Positions 44,811 through 54,582 of a stretch of DNA of 64,000 bases are shown here, piece by piece. Origin of the DNA: Chloroflexi bacterium 44-23 (GTDB lineage: Bacteria > Chloroflexota > Anaerolineae > Anaerolineales > Anaerolineaceae). The stretch covers positions 310,001-374,000 of the forward strand of contig MKUW01000007.1 of NCBI GenBank assembly GCA_001899005.1, read 5' to 3'. Made by a program: the position numbers and the translations under genes. Position 1 is the stretch's first letter. Each line of letters begins with the position of its first letter. The notes beneath the pieces are model-generated. The model was not told where the DNA came from and searched no databases. It saw only the letters and a list, made by a program, of their open reading frames with translations.

Positions 44811-47510
44811 TTATTCGAGGGCTCTGCGCTGTTCCTTTATTTTTTCAAATGAATTGCGAAAAGTTTCCAGTTTTTCGCGTTCTTTGGTCACCACAGCGGG
44901 TGGCGCTTTTTCTGCAAATGAAGACGCTAATAATTTCTCCAGTCTTTCGATCTGAATGTTAATCTCATGCATTTCTTTCTCGAGGCGTTCCACCTCATGT
45001 TCACTGTCGATAAATTCTGCCAGAGACAAATAAATCTCAACACCGCCAACCACTAAGGGAGTAGCATCCTGGGGTTTCTCAGATAATTTTGGCAAGACCA
45101 CATAGCGATTCAAATCCAATCCAGCAAGGAGGGCGATGGGTTCTTTTTCAGCAATCAACAAATTGGCCAAATTCTCGCTCACCAGGATTGCTGCAATTTT
45201 CTTTCCATGCGGAAGCTTATTTTCGGTGCGTAAATTGCGAATAGCGCGCACAATTTCTTGAATTAATATGAAGGCATTGACTTTATCATCTTCCCAGCCT
45301 TCAGATTGGCGCGGTTGTGGCCATTTTGCGATCATTAAGGCTTTTTCCCAACCGCTTTCTGGTTGGTAAAGGTCAGGTATTGCAGAGCAAGCCTCTTTTA
45401 AGCTCTGCCAGAGTTCTTCGGTTACAAATGGGGTGAAAGGATGCAGCAGTCGTAAACAGGTATCAAAAACATACACGAGCGTTTGCGCAGTATAGAAAGC
45501 ACGATCGCCACCCTGGTTGAGCTGAGATTTTGCGATTTCCACGTACCAATCTGCGAATTCGTTCCAAATAAATTCATAAATCTGCCGACCAGCTTCCCCG
45601 TATTGGTAGTTTTCGAATAATCGGTCTACATCCAGGTTTACCTGCTGAAGACGAGCCAAAACCCAGGTATCTGCCAATGTGGGTGTGGAGGTGGAAAGGG
45701 CAGCATCCGGCACTCTTTCCAGATTGCTTATGATGAAACGCCCTGCATTCCAGATTTTGTTTGCAAAATTGCGGTTTGCTTCCACTTTTTTGAGTGAGAG
45801 ACTCATATCATTTCCGGGGGTGGATCCTACCAGGAGAGAAAAACGTAAAGCGTCAGTTCCCAATTCCTCCATAACAGGCAGAGGGGCAATGACATTCCCC
45901 TTAGTTTTACTCATCTTTACTCCAAATTCATCACGGATAAGACCGTGTAGGTAAACAGTTTTAAAAGGGACTTCTCCTGTAAATTCCAGACCCATCATGA
46001 TCATTCGTGCGACCCAGAAGAAGAGAATGTCATATCCAGTTTCCAGCATGGTGGTGGGATAAAAATATTCCAGGTCAGGGGTTTTTGCTGGCCAACCCAG
46101 CGTGGAAAATGGCCATAACCCTGAAGAAAACCAGGTATCGAGCACATCAGTCTCCTGGTGTATCTTTATGCTTCCACAATGACTGCAAACGGCAGGATCC
46201 TCTCGGGCAACAGTTAAATGCTCGCATTCATCACAATACCAGACAGGGATGCGGTGCCCCCACCACAATTGGCGGCTAATGCACCAATCTTGCACGTTTT
46301 CCAGCCAGTTATAATAAACTTTGGTAAACCTTTCAGGAATAATAATAATTTCACCGTCGCGAACAGCCTTCAAACCAGCCTCTGCCAGGGGTTTCATTTT
46401 GATATACCATTGCGTTGTTATCATGGGTTCGATGATTTCACCCCCGCGTTGGGAGCGGGGAACCTGATGTGTGTAGGGTTGTTCTTTGATTGTTAAACCT
46501 TTTTCTGCCATATCCTGCCATATTTTTTTCCGGCATTCGAAGCGCTCGAGGCCTTGATAAGGTCCCCCATTCTGATTAATAACGGCACCTTTATCAAGGA
46601 TTGTAATAATTTCCAGGTTGTGTCGAACGCCAATTTCATAATCATTTGGATCATGAGCAGGAGTAATTTTTAATGCGCCGGTTCCAAATTTGCGATCAAC
46701 GTACTCATCAGCAATCACCGGGATTTCCCGATCCAGGATTGGCACAAGGACAGTCTTTCCGATGAATTGTTGGTAGCGCTCATCATCAGGGTGTACGGCA
46801 ACCGCTGTGTCACCAAGAATTGTTTCGGGTCGGGTAGTAGCAACCGGGATGAATTGCGATGGATCATCAGCCAGGCGATATTTAAAGTAGTACAGGACCC
46901 CAGGTTCTTCAAAATATTCTACTTCCAGATCCGAGACAGCCGTTTGTAATCCAGGTGACCAGTTAGTCATACGTGGACCACGATAAATCAATCCTTTTTC
47001 ATACAGGCGCACAAAAGCTTCTCGAACTGCTATTGAGAGTCCTTCATCCAGAGTAAATCGTTCGCGTCTCCAATCGCAGGAAGCACCGAGGCGGCGTATT
47101 TCCTCAGTAATTTGGCTGCCATAATTTTCCTTCCATGACCACACTTCCTGCTCAAATCTTTCACGGCCCAGGGCTTCACGAGAACGCCCTTGTGAAAGCA
47201 ACATTTTTTCCACCTGTAATTGGGTGGCAATACCGGCGTGATCAGTGCCCGGCACCCACAACGTGGGGATTCCTTTCATACGCTGGTGACGAACCATCAT
47301 ATCTTCCATCGCAACAACCATGACGTGACCCAGGTGGAGACTACCGGTTATATTGGTTGGGGGATAAGAAATTACATATGGTGCAATGTTCGGATTGAAA
47401 TCTGCATTTTGTGGTTCGTTCCAGGGCTTAAAAAAACCGGATTCTTCCCACCATTTATACAGCCTTTGTTCAACTTTTATAAAATCATATGCTTTGGTTA
47501 ATTCTTTCAT
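44811..47510 (-). CDS. valS: Valyl-tRNA synthetase
   Basis: 899 residues, class I synthetase charging tRNA-Val. The first signature HLGH is at 59-62 (GSLHLGHVM); the second reads KMSKT near residue 530 in place of KMSKS, a tolerated variant. The editing domain and zinc-binding cysteines (CDECEH, CSHC) are present. The C-terminal coiled coil typical of ValS (EVERLEKEMHEINIQIERLEK) ends the protein. The start ATG follows ACGGAGAAAA. A complete T-box leader controls it. No folC gene follows. Confidence 0.98.
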   Translation of the reverse strand: MKELTKAYDFIKVEQRLYKWWEESGFFKPWNEPQNADFNPNIAPYVISYPPTNITGSLHLGHVMVVAMEDMMVRHQRMKGIPTLWVPGTDHAGIATQLQVEKMLLSQGRSREALGRERFEQEVWSWKENYGSQITEEIRRLGASCDWRRERFTLDEGLSIAVREAFVRLYEKGLIYRGPRMTNWSPGLQTAVSDLEVEYFEEPGVLYYFKYRLADDPSQFIPVATTRPETILGDTAVAVHPDDERYQQFIGKTVLVPILDREIPVIADEYVDRKFGTGALKITPAHDPNDYEIGVRHNLEIITILDKGAVINQNGGPYQGLERFECRKKIWQDMAEKGLTIKEQPYTHQVPRSQRGGEIIEPMITTQWYIKMKPLAEAGLKAVRDGEIIIIPERFTKVYYNWLENVQDWCISRQLWWGHRIPVWYCDECEHLTVAREDPAVCSHCGSIKIHQETDVLDTWFSSGLWPFSTLGWPAKTPDLEYFYPTTMLETGYDILFFWVARMIMMGLEFTGEVPFKTVYLHGLIRDEFGVKMSKTKGNVIAPLPVMEELGTDALRFSLLVGSTPGNDMSLSLKKVEANRNFANKIWNAGRFIISNLERVPDAALSTSTPTLADTWVLARLQQVNLDVDRLFENYQYGEAGRQIYEFIWNEFADWYVEIAKSQLNQGGDRAFYTAQTLVYVFDTCLRLLHPFTPFVTEELWQSLKEACSAIPDLYQPESGWEKALMIAKWPQPRQSEGWEDDKVNAFILIQEIVRAIRNLRTENKLPHGKKIAAILVSENLANLLIAEKEPIALLAGLDLNRYVVLPKLSEKPQDATPLVVGGVEIYLSLAEFIDSEHEVERLEKEMHEINIQIERLEKLLASSFAEKAPPAVVTKEREKLETFRNSFEKIKEQRRALE

Positions 47511-47559
47511 TTTTTCTCCGTTGTTTGCTATTTCCCTTAATTATTTTTGCTTGTAAATT

Positions 47560-47791
47560 AAAAAACGCTTCCATCCTGGAGGACGAAAACGTTCATTTCG
47601 CGGTACCACCTCAATTCGTCAATTTTTTTGACGCACTCAAGAAAACGATAACGGGCTTTTCCCGTGCCGGTCTACTCTCATTATGATTTCTTCGGCATTG
47701 ATCTCAGGTGACACAATTGCAAGTATATTCCGGAAAGGCTTTCAGCGTTTGCCTTATTCTCTGTCAGTCACCAATGCATTATTTTCCTGAG
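47560..47791 (-). promoter_or_regulatory. T-box riboswitch of valS
   Basis: On the minus strand the T-box core AGGTGGTACCGCG is complete (47600-47612). It is followed by a terminator stem (47564-47593, about 14 bp with wobble pairs) and a T-run. Stem I is closed by CTCAGG/CCTGAG (47786-47791 and 47703-47708); the triplet GTC, a valine codon, followed by A lies directly before the 3' strand of that stem (47710-47712) and is the likely specifier. Uncharged tRNA-Val would pair with TGGT of the T-box and prevent termination. Confidence 0.93.
47564..47593 (-). terminator. T-box terminator before valS
   Basis: AACGTTTTCGTCCT and AGGATGGAAGCGTT pair with several G-U pairs, followed by a T-run on the minus strand. 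It competes with the antiterminator that contains the T-box sequence. Confidence 0.85.
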
Positions 47792-47812
47792 CTTTGTTAT
47801 TAATTTAGATAG

Positions 47813-47841
47813 ATTATAAGGGGACGAAAGACGAAAGTCAA
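47813..47841 (-). promoter_or_regulatory. valS promoter
   Basis: On the minus strand TTGACT and TATAAT are exactly 17 bases apart, and transcription would begin about 15 bases before stem I of the T-box. Confidence 0.8.
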
Positions 47842-47994
47842 TAAAAAATTGAAAATAAAGAAAATTGTAATGAAAATTGAAAATAGATAAACAGAAAATT
47901 GAGGAACAATAACATATGCGTTTGATATAATTTTCTTAATAGAAGTTATCCGGTTTTGGTCAGGTACAATAAAATAATTTTCTAAAAATTTGCC

Positions 47995-49122
47995 ATGAAA
48001 TTCTTTACCAATCGACAAACCTCTTTGTTAATTAAACGCTTACATATAATTATTGTAATAGCGATCATATTGCTTTCTTCGTGTACTTCAAAAAACGATT
48101 TACTGGTTGCTGAGGGAAGACAAACACCGACAATCGTCCCCAGCACTATTGTTGAAGTAACGCAAACCCCCGAAAGTACCTTATCACCTTGCGATCTGCT
48201 GGACAAGCAAATTTATTATGATGTTCTTCAGGATTCGACTCTGATCTTCGAATTTTCCAACGGCTCCTGCTGGATTAGTAATCAATGGGAAACAAAATCA
48301 ATTCAAGTTAGTTTTTTCCAGGGCAGCCAGGCTTACCGGGCGATCCGGTGGTATACGCAAGAAATGGTGGCCAATTGGAATCAACCTGACTTGATCTCAT
48401 TTGTTAATCAAATATTAAGTGAAGGAGAAGGTTTGGGATTATCCGACTTCCAGCAATTAGCGGAACCTTTGTATGAGCGTATTAATTATCGCAGTGAACG
48501 TATTTTTTCGATAGGTGATATTGCTTTCTGGTATACATACCCGCTGGCCACTTCTAACATCCTTGATATCTCGCTTGGGGAGACCTATGTCCGAGTTTCG
48601 ATTAACGGTTTATTTCCGGAAAATGCTCTGGCTGCCAGCCTGAAAGTGGCTTCAGAAATTCTGGACAAATTACCCCCAACGTTTGAAATTGATTATCAGT
48701 TCGGCGCGATCGAGGCTGTTTCTGTAGCTTCACCTACTTCTGTAAATTTAGACATTGTCCCCAGAATAGTCTCGATTCAGGTGCAACGTTCGACCATATT
48801 CTTTGGAGATCTTTGCGGTGACGAATCAACCGGGATTCAGATCTCTCTGGCAGAGCCAACCGAAACTAACAATATTTATCTGGTCTATCGGTTAACCAGT
48901 CCTGAGGAAACCAATGAAACCTGGGTGACAAGGATGATGAATCTCCAAACGGATGGAGAGTGGGCGTATACTCTCTCGGCTGAAAGTGATTTTGGAGCTT
49001 TCAAGCTGGTGGATGGCGCGAAAATTGAATATGCATTTTCGATATTATACGCGGTCAATCGAGTCTTCCGCAGCCCGACATATTCAGATATACAAATCAA
49101 ACAATGCACTTTGAGCAAGTAA
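47995..49122 (+). CDS. Lipoprotein of unknown function
   Basis: 375 residues. The N-terminal membrane helix ends in lipobox LSSC (about residue 30), then a Thr/Pro-rich linker with TPTIVPSTIVEVTQTPESTLSP. The mature part seems to hold two beta-rich regions, roughly 65-235 and 250-370; the second looks like an Ig-like fold (STIFFGDLCGDESTGIQISL, WVTRMMNLQTDGEWAYTL). I know no family for it. The gene is divergent from valS and convergent with the aldo-keto reductase gene. A surface role is inferred from the lipid anchor. Confidence 0.78.
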   Translation: MKFFTNRQTSLLIKRLHIIIVIAIILLSSCTSKNDLLVAEGRQTPTIVPSTIVEVTQTPESTLSPCDLLDKQIYYDVLQDSTLIFEFSNGSCWISNQWETKSIQVSFFQGSQAYRAIRWYTQEMVANWNQPDLISFVNQILSEGEGLGLSDFQQLAEPLYERINYRSERIFSIGDIAFWYTYPLATSNILDISLGETYVRVSINGLFPENALAASLKVASEILDKLPPTFEIDYQFGAIEAVSVASPTSVNLDIVPRIVSIQVQRSTIFFGDLCGDESTGIQISLAEPTETNNIYLVYRLTSPEETNETWVTRMMNLQTDGEWAYTLSAESDFGAFKLVDGAKIEYAFSILYAVNRVFRSPTYSDIQIKQCTLSK

Positions 49123-49152
49123 AGCGATTTAAATTAAATTATTCTTTATAAA

Positions 49153-50124
49153 TTAATCATCTCCGCTACGTTCAACAGGCCCCAGAATCACTTCGATTTG
49201 GTCCAAAACATCATCTGTTAATTCCTTTTGAGTGTCGGCTGCCATTAGATTTTCATCCAATTGTTCCAATCTTGTTGCACCTGTAATAACAGAAGATACT
49301 TCTTTACGGCGCAATAACCAGGCAATCGCAAGTTGGGATGTCGTGATCTCAAGCTGATTGGCTATGGCAGTCAGAGATTTCACCTTTGCAATTCGTTCTG
49401 GCGTAACCAGATCGCGGACCCAGCTCATATTTTGGAGCGAACCACGCGAATCTTCTGGAATACCATCGTTATATTTCCCGGTTAAAATTCCATTGTACAA
49501 AGGCGAAAAGGTAGTCAGACCAATGCCAAATTCACGCGTTATCTCCGAGAGTTCCTCTTCCACACGATAACGATGAAACATATTATATTGCGGTTGTTCA
49601 ACCGTTGGCGGGATCAAATTGAGCTGCTTTGCAACACCAACAGCCTGCGTTATTAAAGCTGGCTTCCATTCAGATGTACCCCAATAGAGTATTTTGCCCT
49701 GTTGTATTAGGGTGTTCATCGTAAAAACAACTTCTTCGATAGGGGTGTCAGGGTCATGGCGGTGACAAAAATATATATCCACATAATCGGTATCCAGGCG
49801 TTTAAGCGATGCATGGATAGCTTCGGTAATATGTTTTCTTGAAAGCCCGCGTCCATTGGGGCCAGGCATGGTCGGCCAAAAAACTTTGCTGGAAAGTACC
49901 AGACCGGTACGGGGCAAATCCTTGATAGCCTTACCCATGACAACTTCTGCCTGTCCGCCGGCGTATGCATCAGAGTTATCAAAAAATATGACCCCCTGGT
50001 CGTAGGCGGCATGAATCAAGTCACTGGATAATTTTTCATCAATTTGATTGCCCATAGTTATCCAGGCGCCTAAACCAATTTCACTGACCTTTAATCCTGA
50101 TCTTCCCAGTCTACGGTAATGCAT
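49153..50124 (-). CDS. Aldo/keto reductase
   Basis: 323 residues, TIM-barrel NADPH-dependent oxidoreductase close to the potassium-channel beta subunit/YghZ group. The catalytic tetrad is visible: Asp and Tyr in FFDNSDAYAGGQAE, Lys in LSSKVFWP, and His in DIYFCHRHDPDTPIEE. The cofactor loop is VITGATRLEQLDENL near the C-terminus. It reduces carbonyls; the physiological substrate is unknown. The ATG overlaps the stop codon of the aminomutase gene by one base, with GGAGGAGGAATA as ribosome binding site inside that gene, so the two are coupled. Confidence 0.93.
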   Translation of the reverse strand: MHYRRLGRSGLKVSEIGLGAWITMGNQIDEKLSSDLIHAAYDQGVIFFDNSDAYAGGQAEVVMGKAIKDLPRTGLVLSSKVFWPTMPGPNGRGLSRKHITEAIHASLKRLDTDYVDIYFCHRHDPDTPIEEVVFTMNTLIQQGKILYWGTSEWKPALITQAVGVAKQLNLIPPTVEQPQYNMFHRYRVEEELSEITREFGIGLTTFSPLYNGILTGKYNDGIPEDSRGSLQNMSWVRDLVTPERIAKVKSLTAIANQLEITTSQLAIAWLLRRKEVSSVITGATRLEQLDENLMAADTQKELTDDVLDQIEVILGPVERSGDD

Positions 50125-51467
50125 TATTCCTCCTCCTTTTTGGGGCTACCAATCCCTAATGGTTTCCATTTATTACTGTCAGCCCGTAGACGATGCTTAC
50201 CTCCTCCACGGTTGTGTAATTCATCAAACCCTTCTGGTTTGATGAACATGGATTCCCCTTCTAAAAGCCCTAAAACGCCACTTTGTCCGGCCTCGAACCG
50301 TTTATTACTACAGAATTCACAGGTGCTTGGATCGTGAGGTTCATAAGAAGTAGGCTCTTCATATGCAGTGACATACGCTTCGTAATTTCGTAAGACGACT
50401 TTGTGATCGGAAGCACTGAGCATGTAATTGGGCATTACAGGTATTTTTCCGCCTCCGCCCGGTGCATCAACTACGAATGTCGGAACTGCGTAGCCTGAGG
50501 TATGCCCTCGAAGTCCTTCCATTATTTCAATCCCTTTCGCAACAGGAGTTCGAAAATGCCCGGCACCTTCCACCAGATCGCATTGATAGAGATAATAGGG
50601 TCTCACACGAATGCGGACGAGATCGTGGACCAACTGACGTTGGATATTAACACAATCATTTACACCAGCCAGAAGGACAGATTGATTTCCAAGGGGTATT
50701 CCTGCCCTCGTCAATTTGTCGCAGGCTATTTCTAATTCTTTTGAAATCTCATTGGGGTGATTCACATGAATATTTAACCAAAGAGGGTGAAATTGTTGTA
50801 ACATGTCACACAATTCATCGGTTACACGCTGTGGCATGAAAACTGGAACTCTTGATCCAATGCGGATAATTTCGATATGTGGAATTTCACGTAAAGATCT
50901 TAATAATTGTTCGAGAAGTTTTGGTGCTAGAGTAAGCGGGTCTCCACCGGAAAGTAGAACATCTCTTACTTGGGGAGTTTTTCGCAAATATTCAAGCTGA
51001 GCCTCGAAATCAGATCGCGAAAACTGCTCTGTCGGGTCGCCCACAATTCTGGAACGTGTACAATAGCGGCAATACGATGCACATTGTGTGGTGACCAGCA
51101 TTAATACACGGTCCGGGTAACGATGGACCAAGCCTGGAACCGGAGAATGGCGGTCTTCTGCCAAAGAATCTTCCATCATTCCGGTGAAAGGTTGAATTTC
51201 ACTTGCAGTTGGAATTACCTGCTTGCGGATTGGGTCATCTGGGTCATTTGGATCGATCAACGATGCGAAATACGGAGTTATGTCAACCCGGAAGAGGTCG
51301 GTGGCACTTAATGCTTTAATTTCGCTATCTGTCAGTTTGAGAATGTTGTTGAAATCCTCGACTGAATTCAAGCGATGACTAAGCTGCCAACGCCAATTAT
51401 CCCATTTTTCATCCGGAATATCCTGATAATAGGGCGCGCGTTTTGAAATAAAAGTTGTTTTTGCCAT
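50124..51467 (-). CDS. kamA: KamA-family radical SAM aminomutase (lysine 2,3-aminomutase-like)
   Basis: 447 residues. The radical SAM cluster motif is CASYCRYC (C129, C133, C136). The N-terminal helical part, the PLP site region in FVVDAPGGGGKIP, and the C-terminal zinc-type CEFC match the lysine 2,3-aminomutase family. Such enzymes convert L-lysine to L-beta-lysine for fermentation, osmolyte synthesis or antibiotics; glutamate 2,3-aminomutases share the same core. No other lysine-fermentation or acetyltransferase (AblB) gene is adjacent, so substrate is open. The start ATG follows AAAGGAAAGTTC. It forms an operon with the aldo-keto reductase. Confidence 0.88.
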   Translation of the reverse strand: MAKTTFISKRAPYYQDIPDEKWDNWRWQLSHRLNSVEDFNNILKLTDSEIKALSATDLFRVDITPYFASLIDPNDPDDPIRKQVIPTASEIQPFTGMMEDSLAEDRHSPVPGLVHRYPDRVLMLVTTQCASYCRYCTRSRIVGDPTEQFSRSDFEAQLEYLRKTPQVRDVLLSGGDPLTLAPKLLEQLLRSLREIPHIEIIRIGSRVPVFMPQRVTDELCDMLQQFHPLWLNIHVNHPNEISKELEIACDKLTRAGIPLGNQSVLLAGVNDCVNIQRQLVHDLVRIRVRPYYLYQCDLVEGAGHFRTPVAKGIEIMEGLRGHTSGYAVPTFVVDAPGGGGKIPVMPNYMLSASDHKVVLRNYEAYVTAYEEPTSYEPHDPSTCEFCSNKRFEAGQSGVLGLLEGESMFIKPEGFDELHNRGGGKHRLRADSNKWKPLGIGSPKKEEE

Positions 51468-51873
51468 GAACTTTCCTTTAATTTATATATGTTATACATT
51501 TATTGATCTTAATATACACGATAACGTAGTCACTTGAGAGACAGGTGAACAAAGATTTTTCATTTAGACCTAACCATATTGTATAAATTTCTGAACGCCT
51601 GGTCAAATAAGCGTAAATGAATCTTGTTATTTGATATTAAATGCAGTGAAGCTGAAATAAAGAGTAAATTGAAGAAAAATCATATAAATGGATATTTGAA
51701 TAAACCAAAAGAAAAGCGGATAAAACCATTCTTAATGTTAAGAACCAATCTTAACTACTGGAAAACCGCTTTCCGATATGTAAGTTTTGGAATTTCTTAT
51801 ACCACCTGCCAAGTTGATTGGTTGGGTAGGTTTTGAAAATATTAATCTCATATAAGCAAAAATAAGCACACTC
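51468..51873. other. Gene-free interval between kamA and the ABC transporter operon
   Basis: AT-rich DNA with a few weak inverted repeats (AAAGCGG/CCGCTTT around 51712-51775; TTCTTAA/TTAAGAA at 51730-51745). A 70-codon frame at 51624 has no coding character. Nothing else is supported. Confidence 0.45.
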
Positions 51874-53430
51874 TTATTCCTGGTGTACTGTTTCCCCCGC
51901 CATCATCAATCCAATCGATTGAAAGGTGGCATCTTTTCGGTCTACAACACCCATGATCTCCCCATGGAAAATAACCGCGATGCGATCGGCTAGAGCAAAG
52001 ATTTCATCCAGATCTTCGGAGATCAATAAGGTTGCTGTACCTGCTTCACGTTGTTCAATAATACGTTCGTGGATGTACTCAGTTGCTCCGATGTCAACCC
52101 CACGAGTTGGTTGAGCGGCAATTAATACACGCGGTTGCCTGGAGATTTCACGAGCCAGGATGACTTTTTGAGCATTTCCTCCTGAAAGATTCTTGATCGG
52201 TGTATCGACCGATGGAGTTTTGACGTTAAACGTTGTCACCAATTCGGCAGAACGTTTCTCAATATTACTCATATTAAGAAATGTTCTCGTCGAATAGATT
52301 TTCTGATCAAGATCGCGCATGATTAAATTCTCGGAAACACTGAATTCTTTAATCAACCCATCTTCATTCCTTTTTTCAGGAATATAAGCGACCCCTTTAT
52401 CGATGACCTGCATTGGTGATGCGCCGCTGATATCGTCATCATCAACCACAATCGTTCCTGATGTGGATGGCCGTAAACCTGCAATGACCTGGGCCAATTC
52501 AGGCTGACCATTTCCAGAAACTCCTGCCAAACCCAAGACTTCCCCAGCGCAGACTTCCAAACTAACATTTTTCAGCGCAGGTGTTCCACGGTCACTAAGT
52601 GCGGAGATATTCTTAATCTTAAGGCGCGCCTGGCCGCATTCGATCGTCTTATAATTCCTGACAAAGTTCATAGGGCGGCCCACCATCATTTCCGCCAGCA
52701 AGTTCTTACTGGTATCCGCCGTATTGACCGTTCCAATATTTTTCCCATCTCGTAGAACGGTAACCCGATTTGTAAATGCCATCACTTCATGTAATTTATG
52801 AGAAATAAAAATAAGTGCATGGCCTTCCTTTGCCATCTGAGTTAAGGTCACAAAAAAATCATCAACCTCTTGGGGGGTTAAGACAGCAGTGGGTTCGTCC
52901 AAAATCAATAAAGCAGCACCACGGTAGAGTGCTTTAATAATCTCTACTTTTTGTTGTTGGCCAACAGATAACTGCCAGATATAGGCGTCTGGCTCTACTT
53001 CCAAACCATAAACCTCAGCCAATTCACAAATCCGTTTGGTAACCCGCTCCAAATCTGTTAAGACACCTCGTGATGAAGGCAATCCGAGTGCAACGTTCTC
53101 CGCAACAGTTAGCGAATCTACCAGCATAAAATGTTGGTGGATCATTCCAATACCCAGGTTAATCGCATCTTTTGGCGAATGAATCAGACGCGGTTCATTG
53201 TCGAATATGATCTGGCCTTCATCCGGATGGTAAAGACCATACAATTGCTTCATTAACGTACTTTTCCCTGCTCCGTTCTCTCCTAAAAGAGCGTGAACTT
53301 CAAATGCATTCACATCAAAATTGACATGGTCATTTGCGAGGACTCCCGGGAATCGTTTCACGATTCCTTTCATTTCGAGGCAATCGATACGGGGATGTCC
53401 TGAGGGCAGTATTTGCTTTTGCGTCATCAA
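51874..53430 (-). CDS. ABC transporter ATP-binding protein (BMP/nucleoside or simple-sugar type)
   Basis: 518 residues with two ABC domains in one chain. The first has Walker A GENGAGKST, the signature LSVGQQQKVEI and Walker B LLILDEPTAVL. The second has the degenerate Walker A GVSGNGQPEL, the signature LSGGNAQKV and LIAAQPTRGVDIG, typical of the RbsA/YufO group. It powers import through the two permeases encoded upstream. It is the last gene of a four-gene operon and is separated from the binding-protein gene by a strong hairpin, which may lower its expression relative to the binding protein. Confidence 0.95.
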   Translation of the reverse strand: MMTQKQILPSGHPRIDCLEMKGIVKRFPGVLANDHVNFDVNAFEVHALLGENGAGKSTLMKQLYGLYHPDEGQIIFDNEPRLIHSPKDAINLGIGMIHQHFMLVDSLTVAENVALGLPSSRGVLTDLERVTKRICELAEVYGLEVEPDAYIWQLSVGQQQKVEIIKALYRGAALLILDEPTAVLTPQEVDDFFVTLTQMAKEGHALIFISHKLHEVMAFTNRVTVLRDGKNIGTVNTADTSKNLLAEMMVGRPMNFVRNYKTIECGQARLKIKNISALSDRGTPALKNVSLEVCAGEVLGLAGVSGNGQPELAQVIAGLRPSTSGTIVVDDDDISGASPMQVIDKGVAYIPEKRNEDGLIKEFSVSENLIMRDLDQKIYSTRTFLNMSNIEKRSAELVTTFNVKTPSVDTPIKNLSGGNAQKVILAREISRQPRVLIAAQPTRGVDIGATEYIHERIIEQREAGTATLLISEDLDEIFALADRIAVIFHGEIMGVVDRKDATFQSIGLMMAGETVHQE

Positions 53431-53454
53431 AACCTACCTGATTGGTTGGAATTT

Positions 53455-53480
53455 GTCAGGGTGGTAATCACCACCCTGAC
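53455..53480 (-). other. Intercistronic hairpin between the BMP lipoprotein and ATPase genes
   Basis: GTCAGGGTGGT pairs perfectly with ACCACCCTGAC (11 bp) around a 4-base loop; no T-run follows. Such hairpins usually stabilise the upstream binding-protein message. Confidence 0.75.
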
Positions 53481-53500
53481 TTGGATCTAAGAGAAAAAAT

Positions 53501-54529
53501 TTATTTACCGCCAACGCCAATGGTTATGGTGCCATCGATAATTCCCTTGACAGCTGCATCACCCTGAGCTCTAACATCTGCCGCTAAATCATAGCCTGGA
53601 TTGTAGGTCATGACCAGACCATTATTTTCCAGCGTTAAAGCATATGTTTTTGCGCCTAATGTGCCTTTTTTGACCAAGCTGATGATATCTTCCACAATTG
53701 CTGACCAGTCATAAACCTGGCAGGCGACAACAATAGAAGGGGCTAATGAAGCTTGATCAGCCTGAGTGCCAAACCAAAGCACACCTTTTTCCTTAGCAAC
53801 GCCAATTGCACCTACTACCATTTGTGCAGAGCCGGTCAATACGTCAGCACCAGCGCCGATATGGGTTTGTGCGGCTTCGGAGGCTAATGCGACGTCACTG
53901 AATGAACCGGTGTAATTGATATTGACGGTGACATCAGGTTTGGTGGCTTTCACACCAGCAACGAAACCATCAACATACAATTTTGCATCTCCGACTTCAA
54001 CCGGGCCAACCACACCAATGACACCACTCTTGTCGAGGGCGGCTGCTAAGACGCCATTGACATAACCACCTTCTTGCGAAAAAGCTTCATAAGCAAAAAT
54101 GTTGGGAATATCAAATGTATCTCCAGCTGTACCCCAGGCAAAACTGGTCTTAGGAAAATCGGGGGCGATTTCCTTTAATGCTGATCCGTATTGGGATCCG
54201 TGAGCAATTACAAGGTCATAACCCTGTGAAGCATAATCACGGATCGCTGTGGCTGCATCATCCACAACAAACATATTGTCAGATACCACAAATTGGAAAT
54301 TGGCTTCGCCCATATCACCTTGTATTTTTACCAGAGTCTGATACATACTCTGGCCAAAAGCCAGGTCATTCTTAGCGCTTGGAATTATCAAAGCCACTTT
54401 AAATGGTACAACAGTTTCTACTGGAGCAGATGTAGCCACTGGGGCAGCCGTCGGAGCAGCGCTTTGGCAAGCAGTGCTTAAGAGGGCAACCATCATCAAC
54501 AAAATTACTAATTTGCCGAACTTTTTCAT
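53501..54529 (-). CDS. BMP-family ABC transporter substrate-binding lipoprotein
   Basis: 342 residues from the ATG at 54529, which follows GGAGGAAGAA. The signal peptide ends in lipobox STAC and an Ala/Pro/Thr linker follows. The mature protein has the Bmp/PnrA pattern: KVALIIPSAKNDLAFGQSMYQTL, YDLVIAHGSQYGSALKEIAPDFPKTSFAWG and GVIGVVGPVEVGD. Characterised members bind purine nucleosides; some bind other small molecules. It captures the substrate outside the membrane for the permease pair encoded just upstream. Confidence 0.93.
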   Translation of the reverse strand: MKKFGKLVILLMMVALLSTACQSAAPTAAPVATSAPVETVVPFKVALIIPSAKNDLAFGQSMYQTLVKIQGDMGEANFQFVVSDNMFVVDDAATAIRDYASQGYDLVIAHGSQYGSALKEIAPDFPKTSFAWGTAGDTFDIPNIFAYEAFSQEGGYVNGVLAAALDKSGVIGVVGPVEVGDAKLYVDGFVAGVKATKPDVTVNINYTGSFSDVALASEAAQTHIGAGADVLTGSAQMVVGAIGVAKEKGVLWFGTQADQASLAPSIVVACQVYDWSAIVEDIISLVKKGTLGAKTYALTLENNGLVMTYNPGYDLAADVRAQGDAAVKGIIDGTITIGVGGK

Positions 54530-54582
54530 TTCTTCCTCCAAAAAAATTTACAATCCAGGGAAATCCCCGGGATTTTACGAAT

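Noticed and set aside
51624..51836. 70-codon open frame between kamA and the ABC operon
   Set aside because: Lys/Asn-rich composition as expected of AT-rich non-coding DNA, no start signal and overlapping inverted repeats.
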